The position numbers were made by a program, and so were the translations under genes. Positions 45,476 to 54,187 of a stretch of 64,000 nucleotides of DNA are shown in pieces; the first letter of the stretch is position 1, and each line of letters begins with the position of its first letter. Source of the stretch: BD2-11 sp965115885 (GTDB taxonomy: Bacteria > Gemmatimonadota > Gemmatimonadetes > Longimicrobiales > Gaopeijiaceae); assembly GCA_965115885.1 (NCBI GenBank), contig OZ220479.1, positions 1,240,001 through 1,304,000 of the forward strand, read 5' to 3'. Under the pieces are notes generated by a model. That model was not told the origin of the DNA, ran no database searches, and worked only from the letters and a program-made list of their open reading frames with translations.

Positions 45476-46068
45476 GGGTCTGTACCTGGGATTGCGGAGC
45501 CGACGCGTCGTCGCGCGGGGCGACGCCGTTCACAGCGCTGAACCTACATCCTTCGGCCTGGCGACGCTTTTCCGTTGCGGGGCGGCGGACTGCGGGACGC
45601 GCGATCGAGGCGCTCTCCGCGGGCGAGCGCCGTCGAAGCGCGGACTCGCGGAAACCGAAGCTCCCGGGTCGGCATGGAGAACGACTGCGGCTGGGCGGTC
45701 TCCGGCCGGAACGGCGTCGCCGGTCCGGGGAGCTTTCTCGGCCGCCGGGGGAAACGTCGGGTCCTGCGGCCCGAGGAGGGAAGCGAAGCGACCGGAAGCC
45801 GAGCCGTGCCCTCGACGTCGCGGAAATGAAGCGCTTCCGGCGCGGCGGGCTCGCGGGTCGGTCGCCATGATCGGCGAAATCCCCAGTGCGCGTCGATCCG
45901 CGCACGCCTGATCGAAGTTCGGAATGGGAAGGCGAAGCCCTCGAGCGAGGTGGACGTGCGGAACTTGGCGACGGGTTTTGACCGAATGGACTCCAGCGAG
46001 ATCTCCCGCCGCGTTTCGACCTGCGGGGAACATGGCGGGGTTCGGGCGGATGCCGAGCGGGATCGGCC
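45476..46068. other. 590-bp intergenic region upstream of aconitase
   Basis: No gene supported. Frames are Arg/Gly/Ser-rich on both strands. It should hold the aconitase promoter on the minus strand. No tRNA or clear hairpin is seen. Confidence 0.45.
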
Positions 46069-46097
46069 TTGACATTTCGCTGCAACGTGTTTCATTT
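46069..46097 (+). promoter_or_regulatory. Candidate sigma-70 promoter for the coiled-coil gene
   Basis: Perfect -35 TTGACA at 46069-46074, 17-base spacer, weak -10 TCATTT at 46092-46097, in a locally AT-richer patch. Transcription would begin near 46104, about 35 bases before the ATG at 46138. Confidence 0.45.
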
Positions 46098-46137
46098 TCG
46101 TTGCTTCGGACCCCGAAAGGCGACGGAGGGCGAGCGG

Positions 46138-46605
46138 ATGGCATGGCCGGAGTGGGGCGACGTTCTGCCTCTGCTGACGGTGCTGATCGGTATCGCGGTG
46201 GCGTGGTTGCGGTTCTCGGACCGAACGGTCTCGCGAGCGGTGGAGAAGGCGGGGCGACAAACGCAGGAGGCGATGGATCGTCTGTACGAGCGACTCCGGA
46301 ACAACGACTTCCAGCATGTCGAAGCCAAGATCCAGAGCGTCGAGAACAAGATCCAGAGCGTCGAGACCGGGATCCAAGGCGTCGAGACCAGGATCCAAGG
46401 CGTCGAGATCAAGATCCAGAGCGTCGAAGCCAAAATTCAGCACGTCGAGACGAAAGCGCACGACGAGCGGCAAGCGATGGAGGCCCGGCTGAACGAGCGG
46501 ATGGGGCGCATGGAGGTCCGGTTGGATGGGCGGATGGAGCGCATAGAGAAGCTGTTGCTCGCGACGCTGCCCACTCCCGAATCCCCACCGGTCGTGGACA
46601 CGTGA
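46138..46605 (+). CDS. Membrane-anchored coiled-coil protein with heptad repeats
   Basis: 155 residues from ATG 46138 behind GGAGG. One helix (DVLPLLTVLIGIAVAWLRF), a basic stretch, then a coiled coil built of six consecutive 7-residue units of the type KIQSVEN (residues 64-105), followed by a charged helix and a Pro-rich end. It resembles small single-pass proteins whose long coil extends from the membrane. No enzyme motif. It stands alone, with a plausible promoter before it. The heptads are repeated at the DNA level (21 bp), so copy number could vary. Confidence 0.75.
   Translation: MAWPEWGDVLPLLTVLIGIAVAWLRFSDRTVSRAVEKAGRQTQEAMDRLYERLRNNDFQHVEAKIQSVENKIQSVETGIQGVETRIQGVEIKIQSVEAKIQHVETKAHDERQAMEARLNERMGRMEVRLDGRMERIEKLLLATLPTPESPPVVDT
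46327..46452 (+). repeat. Six 21-bp tandem repeats encoding heptads
   Basis: Consensus AAGATCCAGAGCGTCGAG plus one variable codon, six units in frame. Each adds one coiled-coil heptad (KIQSVEx, or variants GIQGVE, RIQGVE, KIQHVE), so gain or loss changes coil length without frameshift. Confidence 0.9.
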
Positions 46606-46875
46606 CGGACGGATTCCGAGAACTCGGGTCGAGGTCGGGGTTCCGCTCTCCCCCTTCTTTGCGGGCGACGCCGCGCGCCTTCCCTTCCAAAGTCGCGAGC
46701 CGGAGCCCGAACGGAATCGAAAGAAGCGCACTCCGGCTCGGGTGAGCCGACCACCGGGATTTCGAGGTTCCCACAGCGCAGGATCGCCTCGCACGGCGGG
46801 CTCGGACGCCCCGCGGGAAACCGTCCCGCCTCGTCCGGATCCTCCGCGAGCCGAGTCCACGACAAAGAAGCGCCT

Positions 46876-46959
46876 GCCGGGATGGCGGAACAGGTAGACG
46901 CGAAGGTCTCAAAAACCTTTGCCCTTCGGGGCGTGTGGGTTCGAGTCCCACTCCCGGCA
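46876..46959 (+). tRNA. tRNA-Leu, anticodon CAA
   Basis: 84 bases. Acceptor GCCGGGA pairs with TCCCGGC, discriminator A at 46959. D-arm GGCGGAACAGGTAGACGC. Anticodon stem AAGGT/ACCTT with loop CTCAAAA, anticodon CAA. Long class-II variable arm TGCCCTTCGGGGCGT. T-arm GTGGGTTCGAGTCCCAC. CCA is not encoded. It lies 30 bases before an acyltransferase gene; no integrated element is seen at its 3' end. Confidence 0.95.
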
Positions 46960-46988
46960 CTCAACCGACGGACAGGAGGAAGCGCCGC

Positions 46989-47702
46989 ATGCGCGCTGAC
47001 ATCGCGGCGCGGCTGGCGCGCGCGCGCACGGCTCTCGCCGCCGCGTTGCTGAGCTGGTTCGTGAGGGCCCTCGGTCGCACATGGCGCATCGAGGTGGCGG
47101 AAGGTCGCAGGCACTTGGACGCCCTCCGCGACGGAGGGCCGCCCGCCATCCTCGCCTTGTGGCACGATCAGGTCGTCCTCGGGGCGTACTACACGGGCGT
47201 GCGCATGGCGCGCGCGGGCGTGGATCTCACCGCCCTCGCCAGCCGTTCGGGCGACGGGGAGCTGGTGGCGCGCGTCATGCGGCGCTGGGGCGCGCGCGTC
47301 GTGCGGGGCTCATCGAGCGCGGGCGGGCGGGAGGCGATGTGGGCGCTTCGCGCGGCCGTGCGACGCCGGGGCTCCTCGCCCATCGTGGTGCCGGACGGTC
47401 CGCGGGGCCCCGCGCGGCGTCCGAAGCGCGGAGTCCTGGTGCTCGCGCGCACGTCCGGCGCGCCCGTGCTGGCCTTGGGTTTCGCGTCCGATCGCCGCTG
47501 GCGGCTGAACTCCTGGGACCGGACGATCGTTCCCAAGCCGTTCGCCCGGGTGCGCGTGTGCGTGCGCCGCTTCGAGGCCGGGCGTCCCTCCGGGGACGGT
47601 CCGGGTCGGGACTCGGACCGCGGCGAGCGCCGCCGACTCCGGTCCGCGCTGAACGAAGCGACCCGCCGGGCCGAGGCGGCCGCGGCCGCCCCATGCGCCT
47701 GA
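46989..47702 (+). CDS. DUF374 lysophospholipid acyltransferase-like protein
   Basis: 237 residues from ATG 46989 behind AGGAGG. N-terminal amphipathic/membrane helix (ALAAALLSWFVRALG). The acyltransferase-like core has ILALWHDQVVLGAY, then SRSGDGELVARVMRRWGARV, RGSSSAGGREAMWAL and VVPDGPRGPARRPKRG. This is the DUF374 pattern, related to the LPLAT superfamily of lipid A and glycerophospholipid acyltransferases. It probably acts at the inner face of the inner membrane on lipid A or phospholipid. It sits upstream of an Mla lipid-transport operon, a fitting context. Confidence 0.88.
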   Translation: MRADIAARLARARTALAAALLSWFVRALGRTWRIEVAEGRRHLDALRDGGPPAILALWHDQVVLGAYYTGVRMARAGVDLTALASRSGDGELVARVMRRWGARVVRGSSSAGGREAMWALRAAVRRRGSSPIVVPDGPRGPARRPKRGVLVLARTSGAPVLALGFASDRRWRLNSWDRTIVPKPFARVRVCVRRFEAGRPSGDGPGRDSDRGERRRLRSALNEATRRAEAAAAAPCA

Positions 47703-47943
47703 CGACACGCCTCGCCGCCCCGATCCCTTGCCATCGGGTTCGCGATCGTAGATGCTACGCATCCCGCCGATCTCGGCGCGTCGACCGCGTGCCGTGCGCG
47801 TCCGGCGGCGTCACGCGTCCCCACGGGCCAGGAGCGGCCTTGCACGGCACCGAGTTGCGCAGGAGGAAGGCGGCGGACGCGAGGAGCGTCGGGTCGTTCG
47901 TCGCATTCCTCCCGCCCGCGGCGCCGCGTCGGAATCCCGGACC

Positions 47944-48771
47944 GTGACCGGAGCCTCGGGATCCGTGCGGGGACCCTCGCAATCCCCGTCCTCGCGACCC
48001 GAGCGCTGGCTCGCCGGGGTGGCGCGCGCCGGGCGAACCACCCTCGTTCACTCCGGGGAGCTGGCCTTCCTGTTGCGGGACGTCGGCGTCGCGCTCTTCT
48101 CGTTGCGGGTGTCGCCGCGCTCGATCCTGCGCCAGATGTACGTGATGGGGGTCGAGAGCCTCCCCATCGTGATTCTGACCGCCGTTCTCGCCGGCATCGT
48201 CACCAGCCAGCAGGGCGGCTACCAGTTCACGGGCGCCATCCCGCTCTACGTGCTGGGCAGCGTCGTGGCCGAATCGGTGGTCCTGGAGATGGGCCCGGTG
48301 CTGACCGCGATCGTCCTCGTGGGGCGGGTCGGCGCCCGCATCACCGCCGAGCTCGGGACCATGAAGGTGTCGGAGCAGATCGACGCCTTCTACAGCGTGG
48401 GGCGCGACCCCATCTCCATCCTGGCCGCGCCCCGGGTCGTCGCCGGCATCGTCGTGGTTCCGGCGTTGGTCGGCATCGCGAATCTGGTCGGAATCCTCGC
48501 GGGCATGGTTTCCGCCCAGCTGACCGTGGGACTCGGACCCAGCAGCTTCCTCTACGGAGCCCGCCTGTACTGGAACTCGTGGGACCTGTTCTACTCGCTC
48601 ACCAAGGCGCTGGTGTTCGGCTTCGCGATACCGGTGATCGCCATCCACATGGGATTGCGCACCGAGGGGGGCGCCGAGGGCGTGGGCAGAACCACGACCC
48701 AAGCGGTCATGTTCATGACGCTCGCGGTTCTGATCATGGACGCGCTCTTCCCGCCCCTGTTGTTGGACTAG
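47944..48771 (+). CDS. mlaE: MlaE-type ABC transporter permease
   Basis: 275 residues from GTG 47944; an ATG at 47752 would add 64 non-protein-like residues. Five to six membrane helices. Family signatures SLPIVILTAVLAGIVTSQQG, then ELGTMKVSEQIDA and the C-terminal helix ALFPPLLL. It moves phospholipid between the inner membrane and the MlaD shuttle. It is 4 bases before the ATPase gene, so one operon. The 240 bases before it hold no gene. Confidence 0.93.
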   Translation: MTGASGSVRGPSQSPSSRPERWLAGVARAGRTTLVHSGELAFLLRDVGVALFSLRVSPRSILRQMYVMGVESLPIVILTAVLAGIVTSQQGGYQFTGAIPLYVLGSVVAESVVLEMGPVLTAIVLVGRVGARITAELGTMKVSEQIDAFYSVGRDPISILAAPRVVAGIVVVPALVGIANLVGILAGMVSAQLTVGLGPSSFLYGARLYWNSWDLFYSLTKALVFGFAIPVIAIHMGLRTEGGAEGVGRTTTQAVMFMTLAVLIMDALFPPLLLD

Positions 48772-48775
48772 GGCG

Positions 48776-49558
48776 ATGCAGGACCGTCCCGTCGTTCGCT
48801 ACCGCAGGCTCCACAAGGCCTTCGACCTTCCCGTCCTCCGAGGCATCGACCTGGACGTCCGGTCGGGAGAGATGTTCGGCCTGTTCGGGGCGTCGGGGGC
48901 CGGCAAGAGCGTGCTGCTCAAGACGACCATCGGCCTGATCGTTCCCGAGCGGGGCGACGTCGAGGTGGACGGCGCGTCGGTGTTCTTCGGGGGCCGCAAG
49001 GCGCTTCGCCGGATCCGCGACCGGGTGGGGTACGTGTTTCAGCACGCGGCTCTCTTCGATTCCCTGAACGTCTTCGAGAACGTGGAGACCGGGCTTCCGT
49101 TGCGGCGGGTGCGCTCCATGGACCGCAGGCGCGTCGCGCGCCTCGTGTGGCAGGCGCTGGAACGCGTCCTCCTGGACCCCCGCGAAGTGATGAACAAGAT
49201 TCCCTCCGAACTTTCGGGGGGCATGCAGAAACGCGTGGGCATCGCGCGCGCCATCGTGGGCGGCCCGGACATCCTCCTCTGGGACGAGCCGACCACCGGC
49301 CTGGATCCGGTGAACACCGCCGGCGTGCAACGCCAGATCCGGCGCCTTTCCCGCGAACTGGACGTGACCTCGGTCATCGTCACCCACGACATCGAGGGAG
49401 GGCTGGAGATGTGCGACCGGGTGGCCATGCTCGCGGACGGCCGTCTGAGGTTTCTCGGGACCCCCGCGGGCTTTCGGGCGAGCGCCGACCCGTTGGTCCG
49501 CGCATTCGTGGACAGAACCGCCGCGGAGGCGGCGGTGGACTTGGTGGCGACGTCATGA
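48776..49558 (+). CDS. mlaF: MlaF-type ABC transporter ATPase
   Basis: 260 residues. Walker A GASGAGKS at 38-45, Q-loop YVFQHAALFDSLNV, signature LSGGMQKRV, Walker B ILLWDEPTTGLDP and switch His in VTHDIEGG. It energises phospholipid transport by the Mla complex. Its stop overlaps the mlaD start (ATGA). Confidence 0.95.
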   Translation: MQDRPVVRYRRLHKAFDLPVLRGIDLDVRSGEMFGLFGASGAGKSVLLKTTIGLIVPERGDVEVDGASVFFGGRKALRRIRDRVGYVFQHAALFDSLNVFENVETGLPLRRVRSMDRRRVARLVWQALERVLLDPREVMNKIPSELSGGMQKRVGIARAIVGGPDILLWDEPTTGLDPVNTAGVQRQIRRLSRELDVTSVIVTHDIEGGLEMCDRVAMLADGRLRFLGTPAGFRASADPLVRAFVDRTAAEAAVDLVATS

Positions 49559-50508
49559 ACGAAGCGGGAACGGAGTACGCGGCTTCCGGGCCCTCGGACG
49601 CGGAACTCGATCGCGCCGTTCCGCCGCGCGCGCTCAGGCGCGAGGCGCGCGTCGGGGCCTTCGTCCTCGCCGGAGCGCTGGCGGCGCTGGCGGCTCTGTT
49701 CCTGATGACCGATCCGTCGATGTTTCGGGGGCGCTATTCGATCTTCGCCGTGGTCGAGAACGCCGGCGGATTGCGCAGATCCGATCCCGTGCAGATGCGC
49801 GGCGTGAACATCGGACGCGTGATGACGTTCGAGATGGTGCCGGAGGGCGTGAACGTCGAGCTGGAGATCGAGGGGGAATACCGGGTTCCGAGCGATTCGC
49901 GGGTTCGCTTGGTGGGGATCGGACTGCTGGGCGGGCGCACCGTGGAGATCCTTCCCGGGAGCTCCTCGACGATGGCCGAAGGCGGGGACGTGGTCGAGGG
50001 AACCGCGACCTCCGACGTCTTCGAGGTCGTGTCGGACATCGGGGACGAGGCCACCGACGCGATCCGGCGGGTCGGCGCCCTGCTCTCCGAGCCCACGGTG
50101 GCGTCGCTTCAAGCGAGCGCCCGGGAACTCGAATCCCTGCTGACGGATCTCTCGGCCATCGGCCGGGAACAGCGCGGCGGGCTGACCGCGCTGGTGGAAT
50201 CGCTGAACGAAGCCGCGGAGGCCGTGAGCGGCACGGCGTCCTCGACCGGCCCGGCGCTCGAGCGCGCGGTCGTGCAGGCGGATTCCGCGCTCGCGGCGGT
50301 CAACCGGAACCTCGAAGCGCTCGAGGCGTCCGTCTCCGACATGGGCGCCGTCCTGGCCCGCATGGAGCGCGGGGAAGGAACGCTGGGACGGCTTTCCCGC
50401 GACGACTCGCTCTACGTCAACCTGAACGCCGCGGCCGCGAGCCTTCGGACCCTGCTGGACGACATCCGCGAGAATCCGGGCAGGTACATCAGCCTGTCAA
50501 TCTTCTGA
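49555..50508 (+). CDS. mlaD: MlaD-type MCE-domain substrate-binding protein
   Basis: 317 residues. N-terminal helix (VGAFVLAGALAALAALFLM), MCE domain at about 58-140 (VVENAGGLRRSDPVQMRGVN, VRLVGIGLLGGRTVEILPG), then a long helical, coiled-coil region with ATDAIRRVGALLSEPTVASL and an ending typical of MCE proteins (NPGRYISLSIF). It is anchored in the inner membrane and carries lipid through the periplasm. Dead transposase sequence begins within about 10 bases of its stop, but the C-terminus appears native. Confidence 0.93.
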   Translation: MNEAGTEYAASGPSDAELDRAVPPRALRREARVGAFVLAGALAALAALFLMTDPSMFRGRYSIFAVVENAGGLRRSDPVQMRGVNIGRVMTFEMVPEGVNVELEIEGEYRVPSDSRVRLVGIGLLGGRTVEILPGSSSTMAEGGDVVEGTATSDVFEVVSDIGDEATDAIRRVGALLSEPTVASLQASARELESLLTDLSAIGREQRGGLTALVESLNEAAEAVSGTASSTGPALERAVVQADSALAAVNRNLEALEASVSDMGAVLARMERGEGTLGRLSRDDSLYVNLNAAAASLRTLLDDIRENPGRYISLSIF

Positions 50509-50514
50509 GGCCTC

Positions 50515-50850
50515 GGCGCACGGCCCGCTCACCAGTCCGTCGGCCACGCCTCGTCGAGCCCCGCCGCCGCCTCGAACGCGCCGTCCACGTACTCCAGCGT
50601 GCGCCGCGTCGTCGCCAGCAGTTGCCGATACAGCTCGACGCGCTTCGACCCGCGAGTCTTGCGGACCGCCAGCACCCTGCGCTTCGCCGCCCGCCCGTGG
50701 TTGTGAACCGGAACGCCTCGCGCACCAGCTTCTTGCGCGCACGGGCCAGCAGTCGCGAAAAGCACGCGCACCGAATCCAACCACAGCGTGCTGTCGCTCG
50801 GACGGTGGGTGTGGGGTTTCGTCACGGCGCCGTCGATGCGGATCACGCTC
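50515..50850 (-). pseudogene. ISNCY-family transposase fragment
   Basis: The minus strand reads VIRIDGAVTKPHTHRPSDST, LWLDSVRVL, then after a frameshift NHGRAAKRRVLAVRKTRGSK and ELYRQLLATTRRTLEYVDGA. This matches the central part of ISNCY transposases (HRPSDSTLLWDSVRVL ... RVKLYR). Both ends are missing and a frameshift separates the two halves, so it is dead. It directly abuts an IS1182-type fragment, making a chimera. Confidence 0.7.
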
Positions 50851-50867
50851 GGTCAGCCGACCTCGGT

Positions 50868-51235
50868 CGCTCGCGTATGTCCGCCATCGCCGTCCCACCA
50901 CCAACCGGCTCTCCCTGTCCACTGCCACCTGCTGCTGGAAGCCTTCCGCGCTCCTTCGTGATCCGACTCTCCGGGTCCGTGAAGTTCGACTGCGTCCTCT
51001 CCTCCGGCTCTCCGTACGCCCGCTTGTACGGTCGGCTTCCCTTCGGGTTGCGCTCTTGGCTTGACTCGCGGCCCCGGGCGTCGTCGAGCGCCCCGAGCTT
51101 CCATCTCCAGACGCTCCTTCCTTCGCCTCCTGAATCGCCGCCAAGCGATCCTCCCGTCGCTCCAGCTCATGGAGCAACCGCTCGTCGCCCCGAGCACTCC
51201 TCTTGCCGCGCGTGTCCTCCTTCGCGTCGTCGCCG
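50868..51235 (-). pseudogene. IS1182-family transposase fragment
   Basis: Clear relative of the complete element at 58913-60553: RSARGDERLLHELERREDRL here against GARGEERLLEELKRREDRL there, then TTPGAASQAKSATRREA and, in another frame, QVAVDRESRLVVG against QVAVDGESQLVVG. It is internally frameshifted and lacks both ends. Confidence 0.8.
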
Positions 51236-51695
51236 AGGAACGCACGGTTTATCGGGATCTCGGATCGGAAGCGCCGTGCGTGCCAAGCCTTAACTTCAAC
51301 CATAACCACGTCGATCACGCCAGCTCCAGACCTCCAAGGGAGCCGACATCGTCGGAATCGGCGTTCCGGCACCCGTCGACACTTGCGTGTCGGTGCCGGT
51401 TGCAACAAGTTGAAATGGAAGAGCAGTTCATGACCCAGTGTGCCGGTCGCCTTTGGAGGTCTGAAACGGAAGATGTCGTTGCGGATTGCGGGCGGGGGGT
51501 TCGCATGTGGCTTGGTGGCGTTTCGAGGGTTATCCCACCCTGCCCATGGCAGTCGGCGAGCACGGCGGATTGCTTCGCGGAGGCCCCCGGCGGTACCGTG
51601 GAAGCCGTCTCTGCCCCGCCCAGCCCCGGGTTTTCGCGGGAGAGCAAATAGAGGCATCGGGGAACTACCTCTTACACGGGTCGGGTGACGGAAAG
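51236..51695. other. Mixed-composition DNA between IS debris and a membrane protein gene
   Basis: About 460 bases, GC lower than surroundings after 51290. It contains a bulged hairpin near 51369-51397 (GGCAC..CGACAC-TTGC-GTGTCGGTGCC) that may be an IS end or transcript structure. No gene is supported. Confidence 0.4.
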
Positions 51696-52109
51696 ATGGT
51701 GCGCCATGGCCCCAACAAGCTCAAGCACCTGGAGATGATCCAAGGCGTGGTCAACAGGCTTGCATCGAACTCGTTCAGCATCAAGCAATGGACGGTAGCG
51801 CTGGTGTCCGCGCTATTTGTCTTGGCTGTACGAGCGGACGATTACGTACTCTTGCTGATTTCCTTGGTGCCTGTCTTGGCTTTTTGGTTTCTCGATTCCT
51901 ACTATCTATGGCAGGAACGTCTGTTTCGCACTCTCTACGCAGACATTTCTGTGACCGAGGAGAGTATGATCGATTTCTCCATGAAATATCGAAACACCGA
52001 ATCCTACTGGGACGCGTTTTTTTCGACAACTTTGTTGATTTTTTACTGCCTTCTTGTGACGCTCGTCCTACTTGTGTCCGCGTACTCCCTCTTGCTTTGG
52101 GAGGCTTGA
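51696..52109 (+). CDS. Three-TM membrane protein of unknown function (AT-richer cargo)
   Basis: 137 residues from ATG 51696, with ACGGAAAG before it; the upstream in-frame ATG at 51486 adds 70 implausible residues. The N-terminus HLEMIQGVVNRLASNSFSIK leads into two close helices (WTVALVSALFVLAV and LLLISLVPVLAFWFL). DSYYLWQERLFRTLYADI follows, then a polar loop and a last helix (LLIFYCLLVTLVLLVSAYSL). I have seen this layout as an uncharacterised family but know no function. Base composition is clearly more AT-rich than the chromosome around it, suggesting horizontal origin. It stands alone between dead IS pieces. Confidence 0.75.
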   Translation: MVRHGPNKLKHLEMIQGVVNRLASNSFSIKQWTVALVSALFVLAVRADDYVLLLISLVPVLAFWFLDSYYLWQERLFRTLYADISVTEESMIDFSMKYRNTESYWDAFFSTTLLIFYCLLVTLVLLVSAYSLLLWEA

Positions 52110-52179
52110 ACTGCAATGGAGCTGCCCTGCGTTTCCGGACATTTTTTATTTAGGGTGTCAAAATCAAAGGAGGTGAGCC

Positions 52180-52697
52180 GTGGCAGGGAACGGTAGGGGG
52201 CGGTACCCGTTCGAATGCAGGGAGCAGATCGTCGAGTTGGTTCGGGCGGGTCGGAGCGCGGGGTCGTTGGCGCGCGAGTTCGAGCCGACGGAGCCGACGA
52301 TCCGCAACTGGGTGAAGCGGGCGGATCTGGACGAAGAGGGTCGCAACGACGGGCTGAAGACGCGAATGCGGCTGGATCTGTTGCGCAAGGATCGGGAGAT
52401 TGAGCGGCTGAGGGTGGAGCACGACATAGGCGCTGCGCGAGGAAGGCGAGGGGGCGAGTGCGGGTCGAGTCGAGCGGTTGATGCGGAGGGAAGGGATCGC
52501 GGGGAGGCGCGGCAAGCCGTGGTCGGCGTGTGGAGGGGAGGAGAAGGGACCGGCGCCGGACTTGGACCGGGATTTTTCGGTGGATGGACCGGATCGGCTG
52601 TGGGTGGCGGACATCACGTACGTGCCGACATGGGCAGGGTGGTTGTACTTGGCGGTGGTGCTGGACGCATGGAGCCGCCGAATGGTGGGCTGGGGAT
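52180..52697 (+). pseudogene. IS3-family transposase remnant, internally deleted and cut by another IS
   Basis: GTG 52180 behind GGAGG opens an orfA-like frame (YPFECREQIVELVRAGRSAG, SLAREFEPTEPTIRNWVKRA, RKDREIERLRVEHDI). The orfB part appears in another frame only from RLWVADITYVPTWAGWLYLA to SRRMVGWGL, so the end of orfA and start of orfB are deleted. The sequence is then cut at 52697 by the inverted IS3 copy 2; the rest is not found on the far side. Confidence 0.8.
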
Positions 52698-52878
52698 TGA
52701 GGTGGTCCTAATTCGTTGGACAGGTTGGGGGCGAAGTTAAGGTGTACTCCGTCGCTCTGCGACGTTTCCTTTCGGGGTTGGCTGGGACGAACTCGGGGTG
52801 CCCCTGAACGAGCACTGCCGACCTCGCCAACCCACCCTCTCGAAACAGCCCCCTCCCCACCTCGGGGTAAATCTAACC

Positions 52879-52916
52879 TCGGTTTCGCCGACGAGCACGC
52901 CCGTCGGCGAAACCGA
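52879..52916 (-). repeat. 38-nt palindrome in the IS3 3' non-coding region (copy 2)
   Basis: On the minus strand the arms are TCGGTTTCGCCGACGGGC and GCTCGTCGGCGAAACCGA. It aligns exactly with the palindrome at 1860-1897 of copy 1. It differs at four arm positions, and each difference is matched by the complementary change on the other arm. One further change gives a G-T pair. Confidence 0.85.
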
Positions 52917-53001
52917 GGCAACCGGCGCCGCGTCGCCCCTGACGACCCCTGCCGCCAGTTCGCCGGTTCCGACCAAGTCCCTCCCAACGGTCCGGACTCG
53001 C

Positions 53002-53866
53002 TCATTCCACGCCCACGCCCTCGCGGTACGCCTCGCCAGGCGTCCGCCCGTCCAACGCCGAGTGCGGGCGGACTTCGTTGTAGAAGTCCATCCAGCCCCC
53101 GATGACCCGCCGAGCCGCGGCCCCGTCCTCGAGCTCTCGCAGATAGACCGCCTCGTACTTCAGCGACCTCCACAACCGCTCGATGAAGATGTTGTCCAGG
53201 TACCGTCCCCGCCCGTCCATCGAGAACCGAACGTCCGCCCTCAGGACCCGCTCGGCGAACGCCTCGCTCGTGAACTGCGAGCCCTGGTCGGTGTTGAAGA
53301 TCTCCGGCCTCCCTGAGCCCAGCGCTTCGTCCAGCGCGCTCACGCAGAACGACGCGTCCATCGTGTTCGACAGCTCCCACGCCAGCACGTGGCGGGGTCG
53401 CCCAGTCCATCACCGCGACCAAGTAGAAAAACCCGCGGGACACAGGCACATAGGTGATGTCCGCGCACCACACGTGGTCCGCCCGCGAGACCTCGACGTC
53501 GCGCAGCAGATACGGAAACACCCGGTGTTCCGGGCTCGCCGCGCTCGTCCTCGGACGCCGGTAGATCGCCTCGATCCCCATCTTCCGCATCAGCCGGCGG
53601 ACCCGGTGTCTGCCGACCGTCGTCCCCTCGCGCCGAAGGTGGCGCGCCATCTGCCGACTCCCGTAGAACGGGTAGTCCATGTGGAGCTGATCCATGCGAC
53701 GCATGAGAGCGAAGCCGTCCTCGCTCTCGCCCTTCGGCTCGTAGTACAGCGACGACCGGCTCACGCCCACCAGCGCGCATTGCTTCGCCAGCGCCATCGG
53801 GCCGTCTCGCTGGATCATCCGCCGGCGCTCCGCGCGGGTCAGCCGTGCAACCCGCGCCGAAAAAAA
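53002..53866 (-). pseudogene. IS3-family OrfB, copy 2, frameshifted
   Basis: It matches copy 1 OrfB (YGSRQMARHLRREGTTVGRH, CADITYVPVSRGFF) up to VAVMDWAT. There an extra C around 53394-53399 shifts the frame; the remainder continues from LAWELSNTMDASFCVSALDE through FNTDQGSQFTS and IFIERLWRSL to the normal end. All DDE residues exist but not in one frame, so this copy cannot make active transposase by itself. Confidence 0.85.
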
Positions 53867-54123
53867 TCCCGCTCGACGGTCAGCTCCCCGATCTTCGCGT
53901 GGAGATCGTGGATCGTGGTGTCGCGCTCCTTGGCGCGCTTCTGGGCGTCGGCGACGAACACGTCCGGGATGGCGGCGAGCAGCTGCCGCTTCCACAGGCT
54001 CACTTGGTTAGGATGGAGCTCGTGGCGGCGGGCGATCGCCTGGAGGCTGTCGCGCTCCCGGATCGCCTCGAGGGCCACCCGGCCCTTGAACTGCGGGGTG
54101 AATCTCCGTCTTCTCCTGGCCAC
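53839..54123 (-). CDS. IS3-family transposase OrfA, copy 2
   Basis: 94 residues, close to copy 1 OrfA (MARRRRRFTPQFKGRVALEA ... DFFRRGLHG). It has the same helix-turn-helix and A7/T7 slippery run at 53860-53866. It is intact, so it could still bind element ends and act as a repressor of the intact copy. Confidence 0.85.
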   Translation of the reverse strand: MARRRRRFTPQFKGRVALEAIRERDSLQAIARRHELHPNQVSLWKRQLLAAIPDVFVADAQKRAKERDTTIHDLHAKIGELTVERDFFRRGLHG

Positions 54124-54187
54124 TTCAGTGCCTCCTCTCGGGTACGGGAGTACACCTTAACGGCCTGTCCAAAAAACTGGGACCACC

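Noticed and set aside
45476..46137. Several overlapping frames upstream of aconitase
   Set aside because: Composition is non-protein-like on both strands and no starts are supported; only the coiled-coil gene at 46138 has a ribosome site and promoter.
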